Assembly: GCA_003647675.1 (NCBI GenBank)
Contig: QMNH01000006.1
Span: forward strand, 1 to 14,275
DNA: 14,275 nt
Direction: 5' to 3'
From: Candidatus Falkowiibacteriota bacterium
GTDB taxonomy: Bacteria; Patescibacteriota; Patescibacteriia; Patescibacteriales; UBA12075
Part shown: positions 6,803 through 12,778 of the stretch, piece by piece
How the letters are laid out: each line of letters opens with the position of its first letter
Position numbering within the stretch: position 1 is the stretch's first letter
Program-made: the position numbers and the translations under genes
The notes under the pieces: generated by a model
Database searches by the model: none
The model's input: only the letters and a program-made list of their open reading frames with translations
What the model was told of the DNA's origin: nothing

Positions 6803-7344
6803 TGACTTTTGATTTAGCAGCGGCAAAGGCCAGATTGAATATCGTCGATACGTCGAAGGACGTAGAAATTCAAAACGCACTTGATATAAGTCAAGGGATA
6901 GTGGAAAACTATCTTGATCGAAAGCTAGACGACGCGGCCGAGGTTGAGACTTTTTACAGTGTATCGAATCAGACGTTGCAGGTACGCCGGTTTCCGATTA
7001 CAGCGGTAAATTCGATAACCGAAGGCGTGGCGGCGCAAGTGGATTTAGAAAAAGGAATTATATACTTTCGTAATGCGTTAATTGCCGAAGCGGTAGAGGT
7101 TGATTACCAGGGCGGATATGCCGTGTTGCCGCCAGATTTAGAGGAGGCAATGTGGCAGGTATTTGATTATATATGGCTAAAAGTCGATAACCCAGGGGGC
7201 AGCGTTGCGGCGGGTGCGATAGACCGCATAACAATTCCAGATGTAGGTACTATCAGTTATGCGACGAATGGGGACGGCGTACCAGAAGGGCCGTTTACAG
7301 GTGTCGCATATATGCTAGATAGTTACCGGCGGTTATCATGTTAG
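6802..7344 (+). CDS. Head-tail connector protein (HK97 gp6-like adaptor)
   Basis: A 180-residue protein with features of the gp6-like connector family, which forms a ring under the portal and begins the neck. The N-terminus (FDLAAAKARLNIVDTSKDVEIQNALDI) has the helix-turn-helix bundle pattern of these adaptors, followed by GIVENYLDRKL and a beta strand region (LQVRRFPITAVNSI). A late helix, LPPDLEEAMWQVFDYIWLKV (about 113-132), is typical of the family. The length is longer than HK97 gp6 (about 100) but usual for the wider family. It starts in a TAATG overlap with the collagen-like gene, and its end overlaps the lipoprotein gene by seven bases, so it is part of one translationally linked set. 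Confidence 0.82.
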   Translation: MTFDLAAAKARLNIVDTSKDVEIQNALDISQGIVENYLDRKLDDAAEVETFYSVSNQTLQVRRFPITAVNSITEGVAAQVDLEKGIIYFRNALIAEAVEVDYQGGYAVLPPDLEEAMWQVFDYIWLKVDNPGGSVAAGAIDRITIPDVGTISYATNGDGVPEGPFTGVAYMLDSYRRLSC

Positions 7345-7547
7345 GTACGTTTGTCGTGCTGGCAATATTGTTTATTGCGGGGTGTACGTATATCGACGTA
7401 TCGGGCGACAATAACGGAATTGATAGCGTTAACGATGGGGGGGTGGTTGAGGTGGAAGCGTCGCAAGATGTTGATGCAGACATTAACGCCGACGAAACAA
7501 AAGATTCGGTCCAAAAACCAGAGGGAAAAAATGTTACCGGAGAGTGA
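7338..7547 (+). CDS. Predicted small lipoprotein, possible superinfection-exclusion factor
   Basis: A 69-residue protein beginning MLGTFVVLAILFIAGC: a short hydrophobic segment and a good lipobox (IAGC) with Cys16 as the lipid-carrying residue. The mature part (54 residues) is acidic and hydrophilic and looks disordered (DVDADINADETKDS), with no known domain. Oddly, the signal peptide has no Lys or Arg before the hydrophobic core; a stop at 7320-7322 leaves no upstream start. The mature protein would be attached to a membrane, which is not needed for building heads. Some phages make small lipoproteins that block receptors or DNA entry (such as T5 Llp) or that act as outer-membrane spanins; no partner inner-membrane spanin is visible here. 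It overlaps the genes on both sides by 7 and 17 bases. The function is inferred. Confidence 0.65.
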   Translation: MLGTFVVLAILFIAGCTYIDVSGDNNGIDSVNDGGVVEVEASQDVDADINADETKDSVQKPEGKNVTGE

Positions 7548-7857
7548 CAAAGCGACATACCGTAAGGCATGGAACGACGCTATAAATTTGCTAGGCGTAA
7601 GCGCGACATTGAACGCGGGCGGCACAGACTATCCGGTTATAATCGGATTTCAAAAACCCAGGGATGCGCAAATAATAAACGAATACACCGAGGAGGCGCG
7701 GGTATTAACACTAAGGGTTTTGGACATACCAGGCGTTACGCCAATAGCGAACGATTCTATAACTATGCCTGGCGGTGAAGAGTACGCAATAAAGGAATTA
7801 CATACTGTTAATATTAACGATATTTTGATGGGTTGGCGGGCGGTATGTCTAGGCTAG
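7531..7857 (+). CDS. Probable head-closure / head-tail joining protein
   Basis: A 108-residue protein between the connector and tail-terminator genes, the usual place of head-closure (stopper) proteins such as HK97 gp7 or lambda gpFII. It begins with a charged helix (MLPESDKATYRKAWNDAINL) and then appears beta-rich (DYPVIIGFQKPRD, RVLTLRVLDIPG, NDSITMPGGEEYAIKEL), matching a small beta barrel that binds under the connector ring. I recognise no diagnostic motif, so the call rests on size, fold impression and order. The start is ATG 7531, not the earlier ATG in this frame at 7351, because GAGGG (7521-7525) lies five bases upstream and the earlier stretch reads as low-quality Arg/Lys-rich sequence overlapping the lipoprotein gene. 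It overlaps the lipoprotein end by 17 bases. Confidence 0.7.
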   Translation: MLPESDKATYRKAWNDAINLLGVSATLNAGGTDYPVIIGFQKPRDAQIINEYTEEARVLTLRVLDIPGVTPIANDSITMPGGEEYAIKELHTVNINDILMGWRAVCLG

Positions 7858-8252
7858 TAGTCAGGGAAGCGTTCAGAAATGAAATGATCGCCTTCGCCGC
7901 CGGTTATGCGCCGCCGTTTGCCTTTTATGACACGATAGACAAAACGCACAAAGTTAATGATCCTACCTGGGCGACGGTTGAATTTTTCACCGAGTATACT
8001 GACCGCCTATGTTACGGCGGCCAAAAACAACAGGAAGTCGGAACGGTTGACGTTACAGTATTTACCAAAGCGGGCGCGGGTGATACGGAGGCCGTAACAA
8101 TCGGCGACGCGATACAAGATTATTTCTTAACGGTTAACATGGCAGATGTAGAAGTGAGCGACACGACGGCGGCCAGCGAATACACGGCGGGCGACGTTGG
8201 CGGCAAGTATTACGGTATTACGATTTCAATAGAATATAATTATTTTTATTAA
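7845..8252 (+). CDS. Probable tail terminator protein
   Basis: A 135-residue protein directly upstream of the tail tube gene, where siphoviruses encode the tail terminator (lambda gpU role), a hexameric ring that caps the finished tail tube and joins it to the head. The sequence fits the DUF4128/tail-terminator type: an N-terminal helix (REAFRNEMIAFA), then APPFAFYD, then strands including EFFTEYTDRLCYGG and QEVGTVDVTVFTKAG, a helix GDAIQDYFL and a final strand pair (YYGITISIEYNY). ATG 7845 is preferred over the in-frame TTG 7833, because it is a normal codon and its 13-base overlap with the previous stop is like the other junctions. The stop is followed by a 27-base gap. Confidence 0.72.
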   Translation: MSRLVVREAFRNEMIAFAAGYAPPFAFYDTIDKTHKVNDPTWATVEFFTEYTDRLCYGGQKQQEVGTVDVTVFTKAGAGDTEAVTIGDAIQDYFLTVNMADVEVSDTTAASEYTAGDVGGKYYGITISIEYNYFY

Positions 8253-8279
8253 CACGGCGCAAGCCGGGAGTAAAACAAA

Positions 8280-8936
8280 ATGGGCGTTACAAATACCAAA
8301 GGATTAAAGGTGTTAATGTCAACGGGAACCGTACCAGGTGCGGTAATACCGACCGCCATTACGTCGGCCGCGCCAGCGGTTGTTACCGTGGCCGATACAG
8401 CCGGTATGGCAGATGGTCAGGTGGTAAAAATGACTGATACAGGTTTTGAAGAACTGGACGGGCAATTATTTGTCGTTGGCGGTTTAACAGGGACGGATTT
8501 TAACCTGGTTGGATCAGATACAACCAACACAACCGGAACGCTTGCAGTAACGCCACTGGCGACCTATTACGATGATACGACGGATATGGAGCAGTTGTGC
8601 CTGTCTACCATCGGCGTTAATCCAGAAACGTCAACGCCGGTTAGCGTGGCGACTTTTTGCGATACGTCGGCGCAAGTGGATGGCATCGAGGCGGGCGCGG
8701 GTACCATAGACCTGGGTTTCTGGTTGGATAAAGACGACGCGGGTTACGCGGCGCTAATGGCGGCGGAGAGTGACAGCGCCGAACGTGTTTTTAAAATAAC
8801 ATTCCCTGGCGGCAATGGGGATATGGTTTTTGAGGGTACGGTTTCTGGGTTGAATTTTACCGACATACCGTTAGACGGAAGCCCGGCTCTGATTGCGAAT
8901 ATTACGCTAGTATCCAAATATGAGCATAGATTCTAG
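8280..8936 (+). CDS. Major tail tube protein
   Basis: A 218-residue protein that stacks as hexameric rings to form the tail tube. Features of the phage tail tube family (lambda gpV type): N-terminal GVTNTKGLKVLMSTG, a central part about the cell-type pattern LSTIGVNPETSTPVSVATFCDT, GAGTIDLGFWLDKDD, and a C-terminal strand set RVFKITFPGGNGDMVFEGTV ending NITLVSKYEHRF. A small inserted domain near residues 22-90 (AITSAAPAVVTVADTAGMADG onwards) resembles the short beta domain often carried by phage structural proteins. The gene has a good SD, GGGAG (8266-8270), nine bases before ATG 8280, and a 27-base gap upstream, as suits a highly made protein. Its end overlaps the G-like gene by 17 bases. 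Confidence 0.87.
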   Translation: MGVTNTKGLKVLMSTGTVPGAVIPTAITSAAPAVVTVADTAGMADGQVVKMTDTGFEELDGQLFVVGGLTGTDFNLVGSDTTNTTGTLAVTPLATYYDDTTDMEQLCLSTIGVNPETSTPVSVATFCDTSAQVDGIEAGAGTIDLGFWLDKDDAGYAALMAAESDSAERVFKITFPGGNGDMVFEGTVSGLNFTDIPLDGSPALIANITLVSKYEHRF

Positions 8937-9210
8937 TATGAGGGTATTGCAAACGGATATACCAGGTATCGGGCCGTGTGAATTGCGCGAACCGTTGTTA
9001 AAGACGGTTCGGCCGTTCCTGGGATTAATAGGGACGGATACACAGGAATTCATGATTAATATCTTGAATGTATGCGTATACCAGGGCGACCAGCATATAG
9101 CGAACGTCGATAACGTTATAGGGTTGTCGGCGTTGCAGTCATTAATGCCGTTGTTATCCGAGTTATTGGGATTCGATGAAGAACCGGAGGGCGACGAGGG
9201 AAACGACTAA
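8920..9210 (+). CDS. Tail assembly chaperone, short form (lambda gpG-like)
   Basis: The 96-residue short form of the tail assembly chaperone that coats the tape measure protein and recruits tail tube protein during tail building. It starts with a short strand-rich part (MRVLQTDIPGIGPCELREP), then helices (TVRPFLGLIGTDTQEFMINI, SLMPLLSELLGF), and ends in a very acidic tail (EEPEGDEGND). Size, position between tube and tape measure genes and the frameshift signal identify it; sequence similarity to lambda gpG itself is not obvious by eye. ATG 8920 lies 17 bases inside the tube gene. A second in-frame ATG (8938) is possible but lies after the tube stop without a clearer SD. Confidence 0.8.
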   Translation: MSIDSSMRVLQTDIPGIGPCELREPLLKTVRPFLGLIGTDTQEFMINILNVCVYQGDQHIANVDNVIGLSALQSLMPLLSELLGFDEEPEGDEGND

Positions 9211-9401
9211 CGGCCGACGAGTGGTTTATGTATTCGTTAGCCGATAACCTTAACTGCTTTGTTTGTGACCTGGAGCGTATGCCGTTCACAGAATTGCTAG
9301 GCTGGTCGAAATACCACAGGCAGAAAAGCGAGGCGCAGCAAGCAGAGCCGGAGCTAGACTGGTCAAAACCCGAAACCGTGGCGAATGTGTTTAAATTATG
9401 A
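8920..9401 (+). CDS. Tail assembly chaperone, -1 frameshift form (lambda gpGT-like)
   Basis: The long form made when ribosomes slip back one base at GGGAAAC (9198-9204). After Asn95 of the short form, reading continues from base 9204 in the -1 frame as RLTADEWFMYSLADNL and on to TVANVFKL, ending at TGA 9399-9401. This adds 65 residues, 160 in total. The T-like part (RMPFTELLGWSKYH) looks like T domains, which contact the tail tube protein. The added frame is open across the whole gap to the next gene, and its stop overlaps that gene's start as ATGA, the same arrangement as at the other gene junctions. This strongly suggests the frame is really translated. The frequency of slipping cannot be told from sequence. 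Confidence 0.85.
9198..9204 (+). promoter_or_regulatory. Programmed -1 ribosomal frameshift site (GGGAAAC)
   Basis: The heptamer is in the correct register for tandem slippage: short-form codons GGA (9199-9201) and AAC (9202-9204) re-pair as GGG and AAA. It lies two codons before the short-form TAA (9208-9210). Lambda uses GGGAAAG at the same place. Downstream, CTAACG (9207-9212) can pair with CGTTAG (9235-9240), a possible stimulating stem, but the two-base spacer is shorter than usual, so I put little weight on it. Confidence 0.87.
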
Positions 9402-9838
9402 CAGACAAAGCAAAATTTGAACTGGTTGGCGTAAAGCAGTTAATCGACGCGTTAAGGGCGGTAGGGCCAGGCGTTGCCAAACGTGCAGGAAAAACAGGTG
9501 TAAGAAAGGCCGCCGTTAAGATGCGTACACACATGCGACAAAGTGCGCCGCGTATAAACGGAAACCTGAGAAAGTCATTAAAATATAAAGCGGTTCGGCG
9601 GCGGGATGGAACGGCGGTGTATCGGGTTGGATTATTCGACCGTTGGTATTATAAAACGCTCGATATGGAGACAAGGCGCGGGCCGCCTATGAATCCGTGG
9701 ATGTTGAAAGCGATAGACAGAAATATAGACGAATCGCAACGGATCATCATAACGGAATCAATCAAGGCCGTTAATTTTGAGGCGGGCAAACAGTACGCAA
9801 AGAATAAAGCCGCAATGCGCGGCCTGGTGGGTATCTAA
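9398..9838 (+). CDS. HK97 gp10-like tail/neck protein
   Basis: A basic 146-residue protein of the HK97-gp10 family (lambda gpZ role, tail completion or head-tail joining). It shows the family pattern: an N-terminal helix with GVKQLIDALRAVG (11-23), then GKTGVRKAAVKMRTHMRQ, then the hallmark SAPRINGNLRKSL (49-61, compare the common AP-x-x-x-G-x-L-R-x-S), then strands (YRVGLFDRWYY) and a long C-terminal basic helix. Its place is odd: in HK97 and lambda this gene lies upstream of the tail terminator and tube genes, whereas here it sits between the chaperone pair and the tape measure. The start overlaps the GT stop as ATGA, and the end overlaps the tape measure start as TAATG. Confidence 0.82.
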   Translation: MTDKAKFELVGVKQLIDALRAVGPGVAKRAGKTGVRKAAVKMRTHMRQSAPRINGNLRKSLKYKAVRRRDGTAVYRVGLFDRWYYKTLDMETRRGPPMNPWMLKAIDRNIDESQRIIITESIKAVNFEAGKQYAKNKAAMRGLVGI

Positions 9839-11547
9839 TGACAACACTGGCAAGCCTGGCGGTTAACTTAGAGTTACAGACGGCGGAATTCCAGCGGGGC
9901 GTAGAAAAAGCAAACGGCCATATGCGCAAGCTACAAACGTCAACAAAGCGCATAGATAAACAGTTGTCGTCGGCGGGCCGCCAGTTTAAATCGTTTGTTG
10001 GTCAGGCCATTGCATTTGCGGGTATATCGTTTGGTGCGTCATTCTTAAAAGGTGTTATTGAAACCAATAGCCAGCTAGCAAAAAACGCCGACACGTTGGG
10101 CCTGGGCATAGAGGCATATCAGGAACTACAATTCGCGGCGGAACGTTCAGGCATTGCAACCAGTCAATTTACGTCAAATATGACGGCATTTGTAAAGCGT
10201 GTCGGCGAGGCGCGCCAGGGTGTCGGGCCGTTGGTGTCGGGCCTGAAAGATTTAGATCAGGAATTATTACGCAATATCGTTACGGCCGACGGCCAGGAGG
10301 CGGCGTTAAAGATTGTTGCCGATGCAATCAAAAACGCCGACAGCGCGGCCGAACGTGCAGCCATTACTAACGCGGCATTCTCCCGGTCAGGTGTTGCGAT
10401 GGTTGCGGCGCTCAAGGATGGGGCCGAAGGGTTAAACGCGTTTGCGGCAGAGGCTCACAACCTGGGCCTGGTGATCGAGGAAGATTTAATAAGGAGCGCG
10501 GAACGTTACGACGACCAGTTGTTAAATTTATCGCGGAGGATATCGGCAACGTTTGGCGCGGGGTTTCTTGATCTGGTTACAACGGTTCTGGATAGTTCAA
10601 CGAAAGTATTTAACGCGTTTTTTGCGACCGTTGAGAAAGGCGTAAACACGATATCGGCAGGGCTAGAGCGCGCGTTTGCGTTGTTTGATTTACTCAGCAC
10701 AAAAAACATATTACGACCGGCGGAGGCGTTGCGGGAATATAACGAGGTTGTAAGCTCGATTGACGCGGATCTTATCAGCATGAATGCGGCCGTGGATGCG
10801 GGGGCGGATGCGGCGTTTACCTATGAGAATGAAGTAATAGCCGCCAGGGCCGCAACGGAAGCAATGAACGCCGAGGCCAGGAAAATTACAAATACTATGG
10901 GGGCGGAAGTGCCAGCGGCGTTTGAAAAGGCGACCAAAAGCGTTGGTGATTTCGGGGCCGTTGCGCGCCAAATTGAATTTGCAAATATAGACGCGGAATT
11001 CTTTGATGATTTCGCCGACGGTATGACAGACAGCGCCAAGCAGGTTGATAAGTTAAACGAATCAATAGAAGGCATGGCGGCCGACGGTATAACCGATATG
11101 GTTTTAGGTTTCGGTGATGCGGAAAAATCGTTCGGTGAATTTGCTACGAGTTTCATTAAAGATATTGCGGCAATGATTATTAAACAACAGTTGTTTAATG
11201 CGTTGTCGGGTGCGTTCGATGGGGCGGTTGGCGGGTTATTCGGCGGCGGCAAAGCGGGCGGCGGGCCGGTTGCCGGTGGTACAACGTACCTGGTTGGCGA
11301 ACGCGGGCCGGAATTATTCACGCCAGCGACCAGCGGCGCGATAACCAGTAACGAGAAGCTAGGCAGCACGACTGTCAATATAAATAACTATTCAGGCGGC
11401 GAGGCCAGCGTGTCGCAGACCGAGGATAACCAGGGGAACATCAATATAGATGTTCTGGTTAGCAAGTCGGTCAAAGCAGAAATGAGGCGCGGCGGTTTTG
11501 ATTCAATCAATAAAACCCAATACGGAATGAAAAGGCGGGGTTATTAA
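9838..11547 (+). CDS. Tape measure protein
   Basis: A 569-residue tape measure, the extended helical protein that sets tail length and is thought to pass into the host envelope at DNA entry. The N-terminus (ASLAVNLELQTAEFQRGVEK) is typical, followed by long Ala-rich helices and hydrophobic parts (FVGQAIAFAGISFGASFL, about 53-70). Near the end is a lambda-type block: AMIIKQQLFNALSGAFDGAV (from about 445), a Gly-rich hinge, then GGPVAGGTTYLVGERGPELF, a hallmark of many lambda-like tape measures. It ends in a basic tail. It is short for the family (lambda gpH 853); at about 0.15 nm per residue it predicts a tail near 85 nm. No lysozyme or peptidase domain is seen. It is followed immediately by the next gene with no gap. 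Confidence 0.92.
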   Translation: MTTLASLAVNLELQTAEFQRGVEKANGHMRKLQTSTKRIDKQLSSAGRQFKSFVGQAIAFAGISFGASFLKGVIETNSQLAKNADTLGLGIEAYQELQFAAERSGIATSQFTSNMTAFVKRVGEARQGVGPLVSGLKDLDQELLRNIVTADGQEAALKIVADAIKNADSAAERAAITNAAFSRSGVAMVAALKDGAEGLNAFAAEAHNLGLVIEEDLIRSAERYDDQLLNLSRRISATFGAGFLDLVTTVLDSSTKVFNAFFATVEKGVNTISAGLERAFALFDLLSTKNILRPAEALREYNEVVSSIDADLISMNAAVDAGADAAFTYENEVIAARAATEAMNAEARKITNTMGAEVPAAFEKATKSVGDFGAVARQIEFANIDAEFFDDFADGMTDSAKQVDKLNESIEGMAADGITDMVLGFGDAEKSFGEFATSFIKDIAAMIIKQQLFNALSGAFDGAVGGLFGGGKAGGGPVAGGTTYLVGERGPELFTPATSGAITSNEKLGSTTVNINNYSGGEASVSQTEDNQGNINIDVLVSKSVKAEMRRGGFDSINKTQYGMKRRGY

Positions 11548-11904
11548 ATGGCGGCGTTACCATTTCCAACGAGTTTGGCGGATTGCTTTATGTTGGGCGG
11601 ATACGCAAGCCAGGACGCGCCAAACGTTCTTAGGTCGCAGGTTGACGCGGGAACGGCAAAAGTGCGCCGACGTTATACCGAGGCAGTAAACAACGTTAGT
11701 GCCAGTATTAGCGCCGACAAAACGCAAATAAAAACGTTCGACGATTTTTACCATATAGATTTACAGTCGGGTGTTAATCGGTTTACATTTCTTGATCCGG
11801 TAACAGAAACCGAGAAGGAATACAGGTTTAGGGAACCGCCAAGCTATACACCGATAACAGATACACAGTGGTTGATTAGTATGGCGTTGGAAGTAACGCC
11901 GTAA
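11548..11904 (+). CDS. Minor tail protein in lambda gpM position
   Basis: A 118-residue protein between tape measure and DUF1833 genes, the place of gpM in lambda, which joins the tip complex to the tube. The sequence begins MAALPFPTSLADCFMLGGYA, has a basic stretch (KVRRRYTEAVNN) and ends in strands (GVNRFTFLDPVTETEKEYRF, TQWLISMALEVTP). This overall pattern of a compact beta protein resembles small distal-tail proteins, but I cannot name its family with certainty. Its ATG follows the previous stop directly and its own stop overlaps the next ATG as TAATG, so it is plainly part of the tail-tip set. Confidence 0.7.
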   Translation: MAALPFPTSLADCFMLGGYASQDAPNVLRSQVDAGTAKVRRRYTEAVNNVSASISADKTQIKTFDDFYHIDLQSGVNRFTFLDPVTETEKEYRFREPPSYTPITDTQWLISMALEVTP

Positions 11905-12380
11905 TGGGCCGGAGTCTTTCACCGTTAGCGGTCGCATCGAGCCAGGCGCTAGAAACCGACCAGATTTTTCTGATGTTGTTGGAAATAATGCCAGAAACCG
12001 GCGACACGGAATACCTGGTTAATAATACACAGGACATTGTAAGCGGCGGTATTAATTACACGGCATATCCGTTCAGGTTGGCGCTAGGAAATGACGACGG
12101 CGAACGGTTGCCGGAGGTATCGTTAACACTTGATAATGTGTCGCGGTTGTTGGTTGAGGCGATACGCGCGATTGCAGCGCCGCCGCGTATAACTGTAAAG
12201 CTGGTGTTGGTGTCGCAGCCCGACACGGTAGAGTTAGAGATAAGCGGTTTAGTATTGCGCGAGGTAGCATACGACGCGTACACAATGACGGGCAAGCTAT
12301 ACGCCGATGATATATTGAATACGCGATATCCGGCGGACACAATAAGCCTGGCGGCAGGGTATAACGGTTTGTTTAGATGA
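11904..12380 (+). CDS. DUF1833 family tail-tip protein (lambda gpL position)
   Basis: A 158-residue protein matching the DUF1833 family of phage tail proteins, which replaces gpL in many proteobacterial phages and links the tip hub to the tape measure. Family features seen: IFLMLLEIMPETGDTEYLVN, then DIVSGGINYTAYPFRLAL (46-63), then EVSLTLDNVSRLLVEAIRAI, then LVSQPDTVELEISGLVLREV, and the closing ADDILNTRYPADTI and a GLF ending. The gene starts in a TAATG overlap and ends in an ATGA overlap with the peptidase gene, and the M-L-K-J order is complete around it. No cysteine cluster of the lambda gpL iron-sulfur type is visible. Confidence 0.85.
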   Translation: MGRSLSPLAVASSQALETDQIFLMLLEIMPETGDTEYLVNNTQDIVSGGINYTAYPFRLALGNDDGERLPEVSLTLDNVSRLLVEAIRAIAAPPRITVKLVLVSQPDTVELEISGLVLREVAYDAYTMTGKLYADDILNTRYPADTISLAAGYNGLFR

Positions 12381-12778
12381 ATGAATGGATAGAGAAATAT
12401 ATAGGGATTCCGTATTTATCGCATGGTGCGTCATTCGGTGCGGTGGATTGTTTCGGTTTGATTCGCCTGGTATACCAAAACGAACGCGGGGTAACATTAA
12501 ACGTATTTGAGTATGGCGACGCCGACGACAGCGCCGACGTGTGCAGGGCGATAGAAGATAATAAGGGCGACGAATGGCGGCGGATAAAACAGCCAGAGCA
12601 GGGTTGCGTATTGTTGTTGAATGTTAAGGGGTACGCGACGCATTGCGGGTTATATGTTGGCGAAAACAGAATGTTGCATTCTATAAAGGGGTGTAATTCC
12701 TGCATCGAGAAAACTAACGGGTTGCGTTGGAAATCACGCATAGAGGGTTATTATCGCTATGTTGGCGGTTCGCAATGA
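12377..12778 (+). CDS. NlpC/P60 peptidase of the tail tip (lambda gpK position)
   Basis: A 133-residue NlpC/P60 cysteine peptidase, probably helping the tail tip cross peptidoglycan by cutting peptide stems. The catalytic Cys is C25 in GAVDCFGLIR, and the catalytic His is H89 in GYATHCGLYVGE; H101 in NRMLHS or another nearby polar residue could complete the triad. The length is that of the single peptidase domain; lambda gpK also has an N-terminal JAB/Mov34-type domain, which is missing here. There is no signal peptide, as expected for a virion protein. It overlaps DUF1833 (ATGA) before it and the gpJ-like gene (ATGA, 12775-12778) after it. Confidence 0.88.
   Translation: MNEWIEKYIGIPYLSHGASFGAVDCFGLIRLVYQNERGVTLNVFEYGDADDSADVCRAIEDNKGDEWRRIKQPEQGCVLLLNVKGYATHCGLYVGENRMLHSIKGCNSCIEKTNGLRWKSRIEGYYRYVGGSQ

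Noticed and set aside
7523-7529. GGGAAAA slippery heptamer in register in the lipoprotein gene
   Set aside because: A -1 shift leads only to a short tail ending at TAA 7583-7585 and does not enter the next gene's frame. The bases are better explained as the SD and A-rich spacer of the next gene.
7351-7530. Upstream extension of the head-closure frame to an ATG at 7351
   Set aside because: The stretch is read in a better-looking frame as the lipoprotein, gives Arg/Lys/Trp-rich sequence in this frame, and ATG 7531 has a clear GAGGG at five bases.
7833-7844. TTG start for the tail terminator gene
   Set aside because: ATG 7845 in the same frame is a normal start codon and gives an overlap like the other junctions.
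9228-9401. Independent T-like gene from ATG 9228
   Set aside because: There is no convincing SD, and the exact slippery heptamer plus the lambda-like layout explain the frame better.
10821-11378. 185-residue reading frame on the - strand
   Set aside because: It is opposite the tape measure gene and its Ala/Ser/Pro-rich sequence mirrors that gene's codon pattern; no independent support.
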